Shown here: piece by piece, positions 15,924-25,375 of the stretch
How the letters are laid out: the number at the start of each line of letters is the position of its first letter
Numbering within the stretch: the stretch's first letter is position 1
Source: JAKVJE01 sp047722305
GTDB taxonomy: Bacteria; Actinomycetota; Actinomycetes; Actinomycetales; Microbacteriaceae
NCBI GenBank assembly: GCA_047722305.1
Contig: JBDNYM010000005.1
Location: 1 to 64,000 of the forward strand
DNA: 64,000 bases
Reading direction: 5' to 3'
Position numbers and translations under genes: made by a program
The notes under the pieces: generated by a model
What the model saw: only the letters and a program-made list of their open reading frames with translations
Database searches by the model: none
Told to the model about the DNA's origin: nothing

Positions 15924-17501
15924 ATGACCACCGGGACGGACACCCCGACCGCGAGCGAGCGGCGCCTGCACGACGAGCGCTACCGCATCGCGTGCGCCCG
16001 CGATCGCCGCTTCGACGGCCAGTTCGTGATGGCCGTGCACTCCACCGGCATCTACTGCCGACCGAGCTGCCCGGCCCGCACGCCCCGGCGGGACGGAGTC
16101 TCCTTCTACACCACCAGCGCCGCGGCGCAGCGGGCCGGGTACCGCGCCTGCAAGCGCTGCCTGCCCGAGGCCACCCCCGGCAGCCCCGAGTGGAACCTCC
16201 GGGAGGACACTGCGGCCCGGGCGATGCGGCTCGTCCTGGACGGGTGCGCCGACCGCGAGGGCGTCACCGGGCTCGCGCGGCGCCTCGGCTACTCGCCCCG
16301 GCAGCTCGACCGCATCCTCGTCGCCGAGCTCGGGGCGGGGCCGAAGGCGCTCGCCCGGGCGCACCGGGCGCAGGCCGCCCGCGAACTGCTGACCTCGACC
16401 GATCTGCCGGTCGCCGACGTCGCCTTCGCGGCGGGCTTCGGCTCCGTGCGGCAGTGCAACGACACCGTCCGGACCGTGTTCGGGCTCACCCCGACCGGGG
16501 TCCGTCTGCACCAGCGCGCCCGCCGCGACGGCGGCCGGGACGCGGCGGGCGACGCCCTGCGCCTCTGGCTCCCGGCGCGCGAGCCGTTCGACGCCGCCGG
16601 GCTGCTCGCCTGGCTCGGCGCCCGGGCCATCCCGGGCGTGGAGGTGGTCTCCGCCGCCGGCTACGAGCGCGTGGGGCGCCTGGCCGGCGGACCGGCATGG
16701 TTCCGCGCGCTGCCGTCCGCCGGCGGGACGGCCCGCGGCGACCGGGCCGGGGTGCGCCTGGATGTCCGGCTCAGCGCCCTGTCCGATCTGCCGGCGCTCG
16801 TCGCCCAGGTTCGCTCCCTGTTCGACCTCGACGCCGATCCGGTCGCCGCGGACGCCGCGCTGGACGCCCTGCCAGAGTTGCGGGCGGCGGTCGCGGCGAC
16901 GCCGGGCATCCGCGTGCCGGGCGCGGCGGACGCGCACGAGCTCGTCATCCGCGCGATCGCCGGGCAGCAGGTGAGCGTCGCCGCGGCCCGCACGGCGCTC
17001 GCCCGGCTGGTCGCCGAGCTCGGGGACCCCGTCCCCGACCGCATCGCCCCCGGCTTCCGCCTGTTCCCCGCGATGGCCGCCATCGCCGAGCGCGGCGCGA
17101 GCGTCCTGCGCGGCCCCGGCCGGCGCATCGCCGCCGTCGTGCGGACCGCCGCCGCCCTGGCCGACGGGACCCTCGTCGTCGATCGCGGCCAGAGCCTGGG
17201 CGAGCTCCGAGAGTCGTTGCAGCGGATGCCGGGCATCGGCCCCTGGACGGCCGACTACATCGGCCTGCGCGTGCGGCAGCACCCCGACATCCTGCTGCCC
17301 GGGGACGCCGCGGTGCGATCCGGCGCCCGGGCGCTCGGGCTGCCGGACGCCGCGCCCGCCCTGGAGCGCTGGGCGGAACGGGCCGCGCCCTGGCGCAGCT
17401 ACCTCACGATGCACCTGTGGCGGGCCGCGGCCGCCGCGACCCCGGCGCCGGGCGGCCGTCCGGCGCGCACCCCGAGACGGAAGGCGGGCACCCCCGCATG
17501 A
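15924..17501 (+). CDS. alkA: AdaA-AlkA fusion: methylphosphotriester repair/activator plus 3-methyladenine glycosylase
   Basis: 525 residues. Residues 1-85 are the Ada zinc domain with cysteines in GIYCRPSCPAR and ACKRCLPE (C-x3-C and C-x2-C). Residues 90-190 are an AraC-type HTH (TGLARRLGYSPRQLDRILVA). Residues ~205-310 are the AlkA N-terminal domain, and 320-510 the HhH-GPD glycosylase with LQRMPGIGPWTADYIGLRV and the catalytic Asp in LLPGDAAV. This is the actinobacterial architecture (as in mycobacterial Rv1317c). It senses methyl phosphotriesters and removes alkylated bases. Stop and next start overlap (ATGA), so it is coupled to ogt. Confidence 0.93.
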   Translation: MTTGTDTPTASERRLHDERYRIACARDRRFDGQFVMAVHSTGIYCRPSCPARTPRRDGVSFYTTSAAAQRAGYRACKRCLPEATPGSPEWNLREDTAARAMRLVLDGCADREGVTGLARRLGYSPRQLDRILVAELGAGPKALARAHRAQAARELLTSTDLPVADVAFAAGFGSVRQCNDTVRTVFGLTPTGVRLHQRARRDGGRDAAGDALRLWLPAREPFDAAGLLAWLGARAIPGVEVVSAAGYERVGRLAGGPAWFRALPSAGGTARGDRAGVRLDVRLSALSDLPALVAQVRSLFDLDADPVAADAALDALPELRAAVAATPGIRVPGAADAHELVIRAIAGQQVSVAAARTALARLVAELGDPVPDRIAPGFRLFPAMAAIAERGASVLRGPGRRIAAVVRTAAALADGTLVVDRGQSLGELRESLQRMPGIGPWTADYIGLRVRQHPDILLPGDAAVRSGARALGLPDAAPALERWAERAAPWRSYLTMHLWRAAAAATPAPGGRPARTPRRKAGTPA

Positions 17502-18007
17502 CCGATGCGATCATCTCCACCCTGTCCACTCCGGACGGGCCGTTCACCGTGCTCGAGAACGGCGCGGGCGCCGTGCTCGCCTCCGGCTGGACCGACGCCG
17601 TCGCGCCGATCCTCGCCCGGCTGCCGGCCCGGCACCGGCCCGAACGCGTGCGGGCCGGCGCCGTCTCGGCCGCGGACGCGGTGCGGGCCTACTACGCGGG
17701 CGATCCCGCGCCGGCGATGGTCGTGCCCGTCGAGCAGTTCGGCACCGAGCTGCTGCTGGCCGGCTGGCGGCAGCTGCGGCGCATCCCCGCCGGCGAAGTG
17801 CGCACGTACACCGAGCTGGCCCGGGCGATGGGACGCCCGCGCGCGGTCCGTCCGGCCGCCGCCGTCTGCGCCCGCAACGCGCCCGCCCTGTTCGTCCCCT
17901 GCCATCGCGTGCGGCACGCCGACGGCACGCTCGGCGGCTTCGCCTGGGGCGTCGGTGTCAAGCGGGCGCTGCTCGCCCGCGAGGCGTCCTGGCACACCCG
18001 GGGCTGA
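17498..18007 (+). CDS. ogt: Methylated-DNA-protein-cysteine methyltransferase
   Basis: 169 residues. The alkyl-acceptor motif PCHRV follows APALFV, with the RAVAxA-like helix given as PRAVRPAAAVCARNAP and the C-terminal GGFAWGVGVKRALLAREA. It removes O6-alkyl groups from guanine by suicidal transfer to the PCHRV cysteine. It overlaps the AdaA-AlkA stop by four bases and is certainly co-transcribed with it. The N-terminal pseudonuclease domain is present, so the protein is full length. Confidence 0.94.
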   Translation: MTDAIISTLSTPDGPFTVLENGAGAVLASGWTDAVAPILARLPARHRPERVRAGAVSAADAVRAYYAGDPAPAMVVPVEQFGTELLLAGWRQLRRIPAGEVRTYTELARAMGRPRAVRPAAAVCARNAPALFVPCHRVRHADGTLGGFAWGVGVKRALLAREASWHTRG

Positions 18008-18052
18008 GCGAGGCGCTGCTGCGGAGACGCAGGGTATGCCGCGCCCCCGGAC

Positions 18053-18484
18053 TCACTCCGCGTCTCTCAGGCCGCGACCGCGTAGACGATCGATCTCGCG
18101 GCGCTCCCGCTTGGTGGGGCGTCCCGCACCGCGGTCCCGCTCGACGACCGGCGGCGGTGGCGTCCGAGCGGGGCTCCGGTCGGTGAATGCCCGGACGGCG
18201 AGCTGAGGGCCGACGCGCTTGACGAGGATCCCGCGGACCTCCAGGACGCGGTCGAACCCGGCGATCCGAACCCGCACCTCGTCGGCGCGGCGCACCGCCT
18301 GGGACGGCTTGGCGGCTTTCCCGTTCACCCGCACGTGCCCCGCCCGGCAGGCGGCGGTCGCCGCCGAGCGCGTCTTGAACACGCGCACCGCCCAGAGCCA
18401 GGCGTCGACGCGCGCAGTGCCGGAGCCCGATTCAGATCGCGGCTCGTGCACCTCGCCGCCGGCCTCGTCTCCCATGCCCGGCAC
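18053..18484 (-). CDS. S4-domain RNA-binding protein (Hsp15/HslR-like)
   Basis: 143 residues. RVDAWLWAVRVFKTRSAATA, then HVRVNGKAAKPSQAVRRADE, is an S4 domain, and the arginine-rich tail (RPTKRERREIDRLRGRGLRD) is typical of the Hsp15 heat-shock family. E. coli Hsp15 rescues stalled 50S subunits carrying nascent chains; a similar role is likely. It runs convergently to ogt and is monocistronic. Confidence 0.88.
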   Translation of the reverse strand: MPGMGDEAGGEVHEPRSESGSGTARVDAWLWAVRVFKTRSAATAACRAGHVRVNGKAAKPSQAVRRADEVRVRIAGFDRVLEVRGILVKRVGPQLAVRAFTDRSPARTPPPPVVERDRGAGRPTKRERREIDRLRGRGLRDAE

Positions 18485-18592
18485 GCTACTCCGGTCTCAG
18501 GCTGCCGCATCCAGGCCGCAGCCGAGCCTCGGAGACCGTTTCGGGTCGCAAACTGGTCCCGAAATCCACTGTTCGCAGCCGCGGCGGACGCT

Positions 18593-18701
18593 CGCGCACA
18601 TTGATCGCCCGGGCCCAGCTGCGACTGTCGGCGACGACCGGCTCAACGGCGCGGAACATCCCCCAGGCCGGCAGACTCTCCAGCGTGATCGCTGTGCGAG
18701 A
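18593..18701 (+). repeat. Palindromic intergenic repeat, copy D (diverged)
   Basis: Left arm GGACGCTCGCGCACATTGAT (from 18586) and right arm GATCGCTGTGCGAGAACGTC (from 18687) pair over most positions. Its interior CGGCTCAACGGCGCGGAAC closely matches CGGCTCAACCACGCGGAAC of copy B, confirming common origin. It is the most diverged of the four and lies 44 bases before the MBL gene start. Confidence 0.6.
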
Positions 18702-18731
18702 ACGTCCTGTACTCAGCAAAGCTCCCGCGGA

Positions 18732-18737
18732 TAGCCT
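18732..18737 (+). promoter_or_regulatory. -10 box of a leaderless MBL gene
   Basis: TAGCCT lies seven bases before the GTG at 18745, the spacing shared by other apparently leaderless starts in the window. It is the main reason for choosing that GTG. Confidence 0.4.
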
Positions 18738-18744
18738 GAGTTTC

Positions 18745-19395
18745 GTGCCAGAACCGCTCCGCGTGACGAAGATCCACCACGCCTGCCTGCTGATCGAGGG
18801 CTCCGGCGCCCGAATTCTCGTCGACCCGGGGATGCTGGGCCCGCGGCCGTCGCTCGACGGCGTGGACGCGGTGCTCGTCACCCGCGGGCATTACGACCAC
18901 CTCGACCCCGACCTCGTCCGCGCGGCCCTGCGCGACGGCATCCCGGCCTGGGCGCCGGCCGATGCCCGGGACGCCCTGAACGAGGACCGCATCCGGGTGG
19001 CGACACCTGGCGACTCGTTCACCATCGGCGGCCACGGCGGTCTGCGCGTCGAGGTGGCCGGCGACCGCCACGCCGAGGTCCATCCCGAGCTCCCGGGCCC
19101 GCAGAACCGCGCCTATCTGATCGGCAGGGCGGTGTTCGTCACCGGCGACGAGCACGTCACGCCGCCGGGGCCTTTCCGCCTGCTGGCCACACCGATCGAC
19201 GCACCCTGGCTGCGCGCCACCGACCTCATCCGCTACATCCGCCGCCTGCGCCCCGAGCGGGTGATCGGCGTGCACGACGGCCTGCTCAACGCGGACGGCC
19301 TCGCCGTCGCCCGCGGCGTCGCCGCGTCGCTCGAACGCGAGGGCGCCGGCTGCGCCGAGGTGCTGCCGGACGGCGGCAACGTCGCTATCGGGTAG
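18745..19395 (+). CDS. UlaG-like metallo-beta-lactamase-fold hydrolase
   Basis: 216 residues from GTG 18745 (GTG 18763 is a close alternative). VTKIHHACLLIEG, VLVTRGHYDHLDPD with the metal-binding histidines, RHAEVHPE and VTGDEHV are in the order of small MBL-fold proteins of the YfhI/UlaG type. Substrate unknown; such proteins hydrolyse lactones, phosphoesters or thioesters with two metal ions. Apparently monocistronic. Confidence 0.85.
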   Translation: MPEPLRVTKIHHACLLIEGSGARILVDPGMLGPRPSLDGVDAVLVTRGHYDHLDPDLVRAALRDGIPAWAPADARDALNEDRIRVATPGDSFTIGGHGGLRVEVAGDRHAEVHPELPGPQNRAYLIGRAVFVTGDEHVTPPGPFRLLATPIDAPWLRATDLIRYIRRLRPERVIGVHDGLLNADGLAVARGVAASLEREGAGCAEVLPDGGNVAIG

Positions 19396-19469
19396 TCACA
19401 GAGCGCATTCCCCCGGACCGGCCCGCCGGCGGCGACCCGTATGCGGACGTCCGGGTCGGAATGTCCCGA

Positions 19470-19750
19470 TCAGTCGCTCGTCGGCATCCCACCAGCGATC
19501 TCGGCGAAGGCCGCCGTATGCCCGAAGAATGCGGCCCGCCCGGTCGCGGTGAGGCTCACCCACACGACCTTGTGGCGGTTCTCGCGTCCGACCCCGCCGC
19601 GTCTGCTTCACATACCCGCTCTCCGTGAGCACCTTGAGGTGCTTCGAGCAGGTCGCGCCAGCGTGTCGCGGATCGCCGCGAACTGCAGCGGGCTCACGTT
19701 GGCGAGCAGCGTTCAACGCCCAACCGTGAGCAACTCCCCGATCTGACGAC
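19470..19750 (-). pseudogene. Frameshifted winged-helix (MarR/ArsR-like) regulator
   Basis: Pieces of one regulator appear in successive minus-strand frames: QIGELLTVG, then TLLANVSPLQFAAIRDTLAR, then CSKHLKVLTESGYVKQTRRG, then ENRHKVVWVSLTATGRAAFF to the stop at 19470-19472. Read together they give the HTH and wing of a small DNA-binding protein similar to the intact one at 23185-23511. At least two, probably three, frameshifts interrupt it. It sits downstream of the MFS exporter and may once have regulated it. Confidence 0.6.
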
Positions 19751-19955
19751 TGGCACCGCCACCGCGCCCGCAGCCTCCCCGGGCTCAACGCATCGCCACG
19801 AACTCGCGGTCTCTGCCCTCGCCTGGCGGCTTCCCGACACCCGAGGCTGGGAAAGAAGCAGGTACTGAAGCTGCTCGCTCCGCACATCCTCCAGACCGGC
19901 CGCATCGTCGGTTTCCTCAAGTAGTTAGGGAGCCGCGTCGCCCAGCCTGACGACG
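19741..19955. other. Non-coding remainder between pseudogene and MFS gene
   Basis: No recognisable coding content on either strand; it includes QYLLLSQPRVSGSRQARAE in a short minus-strand frame with no homology that I can name. Probably further remnant of the broken regulator region or 3' trailer of the exporter gene. Confidence 0.3.
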
Positions 19956-21242
19956 CTACCGGACGCCGGCATCCTCGATCGGCCGCCGCAGCACCACGGC
20001 GAGCGGGATGAGGCAGACGACGGCGACCAGGTTCAGCACGGAGAAGCCCATCAGCGCCTGCAGCGGCCCGGAGGCGAAGGCGGCGCAGGCCCCGAACAGG
20101 TACGACATGGCGTCCACCCCGCCCTGGAACGAGGCGCGGCGCTCGGAGGAGATGGCGCGGGCGAACAGGGCCGAGGCGGAGACGTTCACGAAACACCACC
20201 CCACCCCCAGCAGGACCAGCGAGACGACGACCATGGTCATGCTCTTCGACCAGAACACCCCGATCAGCAGCGAGATCAGGAACACGGTCAGCCCGATCGT
20301 CATCGTGAACCGGTTGCCGTGCCGATCGGTGAGCGCCCCGGCGAGCGGCGACAGCGCGTACATGCCGAAGATGTGCAGGCTGATGGTGATGCCCACCAGG
20401 GTCACGGTGCCGCCGTTGTGCACGACGTGGACGGGGGTCATGGTCATGACGGCGGTCATGACCACCTGCGACACGATGATGGCCACGGTGGCGACGCGCG
20501 CCAGGCGGTTGGTCTTGATCTCGCGCAGGAGGCCGGCCAGCGCCCCGGTCTGCTGGCCGTCGTCGGTCGGCTGCTGCGCCGGAGACAGCGGTGCAGACAC
20601 GAGCATGGGGTCCGGCCGCAGGAACACGAACACCACAATCGCCGCGATGGCGGAGAAGATCACCGCGAGCAGAAACGCGCTGCTGTAGTCGGTCAGCCCG
20701 GTCATCCGGCTGATGGCTTCGCCCGGGACACCCAGGTTGGGACCGAGGACCATGCCGATGGTCGCCATCCACACCACCAGTGACAGCGAACGGGCCTTCC
20801 GGGCCGGGGTCTCCAGGTCGGTGGCCGCAAAGCGGGCCTGCATCGTCACGGCCGAGCCCGCCCCGAACAGGAACAGCCCCACGAACATGGGCACCGCCAG
20901 CGACCATTGCGCCGCCGCCATCAGCACCATCCCGCCGACGGCGGCGATCGTCCAGCCGGTCGACAGCGCCACCCGGCGGCCTCGCCGCGCGGCCAGGGTG
21001 CCGAGCGGGACGCCCAGCAGCGCGGTGCCGAGCGTGGCGGCCACCCGGGCCAGCCCGGCCCAGGTCTCGCTGTCGGTGACCTGGCCGGCGAGCAGGATGC
21101 CGATCGAGGGTGCGACACCCACCCCGATCGTCCCGGAGATCTGCGAGAAGATCAGCACCAGCAGCGTCCGGCGCTGCAGGGCCGGGACGTTCACCCCGTT
21201 CAGCGACTGCTGTTCCCGCTCGACCCCGGTTTTCGCGCGCAC
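19956..21242 (-). CDS. MFS transporter
   Basis: 428 residues from GTG 21242, which has AGGGA eight bases upstream; the longer frame to 21329 has no ribosome site. Twelve membrane helices with the loop 2-3 motif GVPLGTLAARRGRRVALSTG and the second-half counterpart PLAGALTDRHGNRFTMT. The central cytoplasmic loop (PLSPAQQPTDDGQQTGA) is of usual length. Broad drug/metabolite:H+ antiporter class; no substrate can be assigned. The broken regulator downstream hints at former drug-responsive control. Confidence 0.85.
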   Translation of the reverse strand: MRAKTGVEREQQSLNGVNVPALQRRTLLVLIFSQISGTIGVGVAPSIGILLAGQVTDSETWAGLARVAATLGTALLGVPLGTLAARRGRRVALSTGWTIAAVGGMVLMAAAQWSLAVPMFVGLFLFGAGSAVTMQARFAATDLETPARKARSLSLVVWMATIGMVLGPNLGVPGEAISRMTGLTDYSSAFLLAVIFSAIAAIVVFVFLRPDPMLVSAPLSPAQQPTDDGQQTGALAGLLREIKTNRLARVATVAIIVSQVVMTAVMTMTPVHVVHNGGTVTLVGITISLHIFGMYALSPLAGALTDRHGNRFTMTIGLTVFLISLLIGVFWSKSMTMVVVSLVLLGVGWCFVNVSASALFARAISSERRASFQGGVDAMSYLFGACAAFASGPLQALMGFSVLNLVAVVCLIPLAVVLRRPIEDAGVR

Positions 21243-21419
21243 GGAACTCCCTGTACCTGAAAATACGTTGTGTGTTTTCTTGAGTGTAGAGGACGCGGAA
21301 GGGCGCTCCCGTCGACAACGGGCTCTCACACGATGGTCAGTCGTCAGGCCAACGAAGCTCTGTCGACGTCCGGTTCTCCACGGCGCAGTCTCGGCAACAG
21401 CGCGCCCGCACTGTCCCCC

Positions 21420-22172
21420 TCACCCGAACCGGCGCGACGCATCCCGACGCAGCAGCAACAGGGCGCCGGCCAGCAGGGCGACCGTCCACGCCGCCAGCCC
21501 GGGGATCATCCACCCGTTCAGCGCCCCGCCTTGCACCGCCCAGATGCAGATGTCGCGGGCCTGCCGCGCCGGCAGCCACAGCGAGAGGGCATCGAGCCAT
21601 TTGGGAAATGCCTCGGGCGGCAGGAACAGCCCGCCGCCGAAGGCGAGTGCGAACATCAGCGTCTGCACCACGGCGATCGCCGCCTTGCTGCCCAGCGCGT
21701 AGCCGATGCAGCATCCCAGGAACATGGACGGCAGCCCGGTCAGTGCCAAGGCGATCAGGCCGAGCCCAATCCGGGCCGGGCTCGCCGCAGCCGAGGTGAA
21801 CGCCCCGCCCAGCGCCACCAACGGGACAACCGCCACGAGTCCCACCAGCCCGGTCGAGCACACCTCACCCAAGATACGGGCGACGCCGGGGGTGGGCAAC
21901 GTGCGCAGGAAGGCGCCCCAGGGGCGCTCGCGCGACTGAGCGATCCCCAGCCCGAAGCCGAACAGGGCATTCGTCATGATGGCGAACACCGCGAGCTGTA
22001 CCACGGCCGCGGTGGCATACGTGCGATCACCGGTGATCGATGACTGCGGCAGCACGAAGAAGCAGAAGCTCAGCGACGGGAACACGATCGACCCGATCCA
22101 CGAGATCGGCACCCGCAGAGTCTCGGTCAAGTTGTAGCGGGCGTAGCGGACGGTGTCGGCGGCGATGCTCAT
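21420..22172 (-). CDS. ABC-2 type exporter permease
   Basis: 250 residues, six membrane helices (FAIMTNALFGFGLGIAQSRE at the first loop; final RRDASRRFG). The fold matches ABC-2 permeases of antibiotic exporters. It overlaps the ATPase gene by ATGA at 22169-22172. Fourth and last gene of the operon membrane protein-regulator-ATPase-permease. It likely exports a peptide or hydrophobic drug. Confidence 0.87.
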   Translation of the reverse strand: MSIAADTVRYARYNLTETLRVPISWIGSIVFPSLSFCFFVLPQSSITGDRTYATAAVVQLAVFAIMTNALFGFGLGIAQSRERPWGAFLRTLPTPGVARILGEVCSTGLVGLVAVVPLVALGGAFTSAAASPARIGLGLIALALTGLPSMFLGCCIGYALGSKAAIAVVQTLMFALAFGGGLFLPPEAFPKWLDALSLWLPARQARDICIWAVQGGALNGWMIPGLAAWTVALLAGALLLLRRDASRRFG

Positions 22173-23188
22173 CGGGTCTCCTTCGGCAGTGAGCGGGCAG
22201 GACGGGCGAGGCGAGCGGGATGGACGGAGGCAGTGGTTTCCGGTGCAATCGGCGACGCAGACATCGGCGCCGTCAGCGCAGGCCCAGCCTCTCCCCTGTC
22301 CTCGAGTCCGCCGGTCATAGCGAGGAACGCGTCCTCCAGACTGGCGCCCGCGACTTCGAGGTCATGGAACGGCTGCCCAGAGTCGACCAGGCGGCGGATC
22401 ACCGCATCCGAGTCGGACACCACCGCGGTCATAGTCCCGGCCGCCGCCGTGTACTGCGCCGGGCGCAGGCCAATGGCGGCCGCAACCTCAACGGGCCGCG
22501 GCGTCGCGAAGCGCAGCGTGCGCCGTCCCACCGCGGCGAGTACGCCGGAGACGGTGTCGTCGGCGAGCATGCGGCCGTGGTCGAGCACGATCACGCGGCT
22601 GGCGAGCGCCTGGATCTCCTCCAGATAGTGGCTGGAGACGACGAGTGTCACTCCGTCATCGTGCTGCCGGCGCAGCGCCTCCCACAGTCGAGCCCGCGCC
22701 GCGACATCGAGGCCGGTGGTGGGCTCATCCAGCAGCACTAGCTGGGGCCGACCCGCGAACGCGAGAGCCACCGAGACCTGCCGACGCTGCCCGCCCGACA
22801 ACCGAGCGATGCGCCGGGGCAGCAGGTGCTCCAGGCCGAAGCGGGCGGCCAGTTCGTTCGGCTCGTACCGGTCCGCGAAGGCACGGCCCACGAAGTCGAG
22901 CGCCTCCCGCACGGAAAACAGCTCGGGCAGGGCGGTCTCCTGCGGGGTGCTGCCGAGCCGCTGCCGGGCACGCGGGTCGCGGGGGTCGGCACCGAGCACG
23001 CGGACAGTCCCCGCAGTGGGTGCGCGCAGGCCCTGCAACAGTGAGATCGCGGTGGTCTTGCCAGCACCGTTCGGCCCCAGCAGGCCGACGATCTCGCCGG
23101 GGCGGAACTCCAGCGAGACGTCGTCCAGGGCCATGACATCCCCGAACCGTTTGGTGACGTACATGAGAGAGGCGATGGATGCGGTCAT
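22169..23188 (-). CDS. ABC transporter ATP-binding protein
   Basis: 339 residues. Walker A LLGPNGAGKTTA, signature ARLSGGQRRQVSVALAF, Walker B PQLVLLDEPTTGLD and switch VVSSHYLEE are all present. The C-terminal ~110 residues form an accessory region typical of drug-exporter ATPases, then a poorly conserved Ala/Pro-rich tail. Starts within the regulator stop (23185-23188 ATGA). Pairs with the permease at 21420. Confidence 0.92.
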   Translation of the reverse strand: MTASIASLMYVTKRFGDVMALDDVSLEFRPGEIVGLLGPNGAGKTTAISLLQGLRAPTAGTVRVLGADPRDPRARQRLGSTPQETALPELFSVREALDFVGRAFADRYEPNELAARFGLEHLLPRRIARLSGGQRRQVSVALAFAGRPQLVLLDEPTTGLDVAARARLWEALRRQHDDGVTLVVSSHYLEEIQALASRVIVLDHGRMLADDTVSGVLAAVGRRTLRFATPRPVEVAAAIGLRPAQYTAAAGTMTAVVSDSDAVIRRLVDSGQPFHDLEVAGASLEDAFLAMTGGLEDRGEAGPALTAPMSASPIAPETTASVHPARLARPARSLPKETR

Positions 23189-23511
23189 GCGTTCTTCTCC
23201 AGACTGGTTGCGGCTTCGGCCGCGGCGACGATGTCGCGCAGGGCGGCGAGGTAGTCGGCGTAGGCGGCGACGCCTCGGGCGGTGACCGCGAGGTAGGTGA
23301 CGGGGCTGCGGCCGGCGAAGCGCTTGTCCACCGAGACGTAGCCAGCCTGCTCCAGCTTGGTCAGGTGGGTGGAGAGGTTGCCGGCGGTCATCCCCAGCAG
23401 CTGCTGCAGCCGGGGGAACACCATCGCGGTCTCCGTCCCCAGCGCGACCAGGGTGGACATGATCCGCAGCCGGGCCGGGGCGTGGATGAGCGGGTCGAGT
23501 TCAGCGGGCAC
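23185..23511 (-). CDS. Winged-helix transcriptional regulator of the ABC operon
   Basis: 108 residues from GTG 23511. VPAELDPLIHAPARLRIMST, then MTAGNLSTHLTKLEQAGYVS and FAGRSPVTYLAVTARGVAAY, is the HTH_27 winged helix found in regulators that accompany ABC exporters. The gene overlaps the end of the preceding membrane-protein gene by 11 bases and the ATPase start by four. It lies inside the operon, so the perfect palindrome upstream of the first gene is its most likely target. Confidence 0.85.
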   Translation of the reverse strand: MPAELDPLIHAPARLRIMSTLVALGTETAMVFPRLQQLLGMTAGNLSTHLTKLEQAGYVSVDKRFAGRSPVTYLAVTARGVAAYADYLAALRDIVAAAEAATSLEKNA

Positions 23512-24169
23512 GGTGCCACCGGCTTCCGACCAGCAGGATGAGCCCGTAGAGGATGAACGCGCCTCCGCCGGCGAAGGCCATGACCAGATAGTTCGCTGGC
23601 GCCCCCAGGAACGGGGCGACCGCGCCACCGACGATCATGATCCAGCCGCCGAGCACGATCATGGCGACGCGGTTCCACATCGCCCCGCTCACCACGAACA
23701 GAGCCCCGATGATCAGGGAGTACGCGCCCGGATAGTAGACCGCGAGCACTGCGTCCGACGCCCCGGCTCGGGCCAGCGCGGCGCCCAGGAACCCCGGGAA
23801 CAGACCACAGGCGAAGATCGTCCAGCCGAACACGGCCCCCTGAAAGTACATCCGGCCGCGCAGACCGTGGCTGGTGCGGGTGCCGGCGAATGTCGACCCG
23901 ACGAACGCGGCCAGCATGAGCACGCTGAAGACGATCCAGCCGAACACCATCGGCACCACGGCGCCGCCCTGCGGCGTGGATAACCACACGAGCAGGAACC
24001 CGGCGAACCACGCCACGCCCCACATGAGCATGGTCGAGACCGTGCGCCGGCTGAACTGCTGGGAGACGACCCGCGTCTGCTGTTGGGCCAGGCGCAGCAT
24101 GTCTGCCGGGGATGGGGCTGCGGGGTCTACTGCGTCACTCGGGGAGGTGGGTTCACGGTCATCGTTCAT
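23501..24169 (-). CDS. Six-helix membrane protein of unknown function
   Basis: 222 residues from ATG 24169 (a TTG six bases upstream is possible). An acidic N-terminal tail (MNDDREPTSPSDAVDPAAPS) precedes six hydrophobic segments. I recognise no family; membrane proteins of this type are commonly the first gene in regulator-ABC operons of actinobacteria. As first gene of a four-gene operon it may sense the drug or assist the exporter. Its promoter carries a perfect 19-bp palindrome. Confidence 0.78.
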   Translation of the reverse strand: MNDDREPTSPSDAVDPAAPSPADMLRLAQQQTRVVSQQFSRRTVSTMLMWGVAWFAGFLLVWLSTPQGGAVVPMVFGWIVFSVLMLAAFVGSTFAGTRTSHGLRGRMYFQGAVFGWTIFACGLFPGFLGAALARAGASDAVLAVYYPGAYSLIIGALFVVSGAMWNRVAMIVLGGWIMIVGGAVAPFLGAPANYLVMAFAGGGAFILYGLILLVGSRWHRAR

Positions 24170-24173
24170 ACTC

Positions 24174-24192
24174 AACTTTGTACTACAAAGTT
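24174..24192 (-). promoter_or_regulatory. Perfect palindromic operator of the ABC operon
   Basis: AACTTTGTACTACAAAGTT has two perfect 9-base arms around a single central base. It ends four bases upstream of the first start codon of the operon and contains TACAAAGTT-like promoter sequence, so bound protein would block transcription or initiation. The regulator encoded at 23185-23511 is the natural candidate. Confidence 0.65.
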
Positions 24193-24511
24193 ATTTGCGT
24201 TTCAAGCTCTGGGGGGCGGGCACCGGACAGTCCGTGAATCTTCGGTGAACCACCAGACAGATACCGGAATGGCCTGACCGCTTCGGCGTTGCCCAGCGTG
24301 CCCGCGCGCTGGCGCACAGCGATCGGCCGGGGCGGAGCAGATCAGCTCACAGAGATCGGCTCAACCACGCGGAACGGAGTCCGCATCGACACCGGCGTCG
24401 GCGCGATCGATGTGCAGGAGCGTCACAACGCCACGGGCACAGGGCGCCGGGGACCGATCACCAGCTCCTCCCGCTCGATCCGCCGGCCGATCCGCCGGCC
24501 GGGAACGGGCC
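24193..24511. other. Intergenic stretch carrying repeat copy B
   Basis: 319 bases between the divergent-free left end of the ABC operon and the stop of larB. The central third is repeat copy B (24314-24415). The rest has no coding signal that I can support; larB transcripts end into it from the right. Confidence 0.45.
24314..24415 (+). repeat. Palindromic intergenic repeat, copy B
   Basis: Arms GCACAGCGATCG (24314-24325) and CGATCGATGTGC (24404-24415) pair with one G/A mismatch, then GGAGCGTCAC follows. The interior contains CGGCTCAACCACGCGGAAC, shared with copy D. Its length (102 bp) matches the other copies. Confidence 0.7.
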
Positions 24512-25371
<860 letters not shown>

Positions 25372-25375
<4 letters not shown>

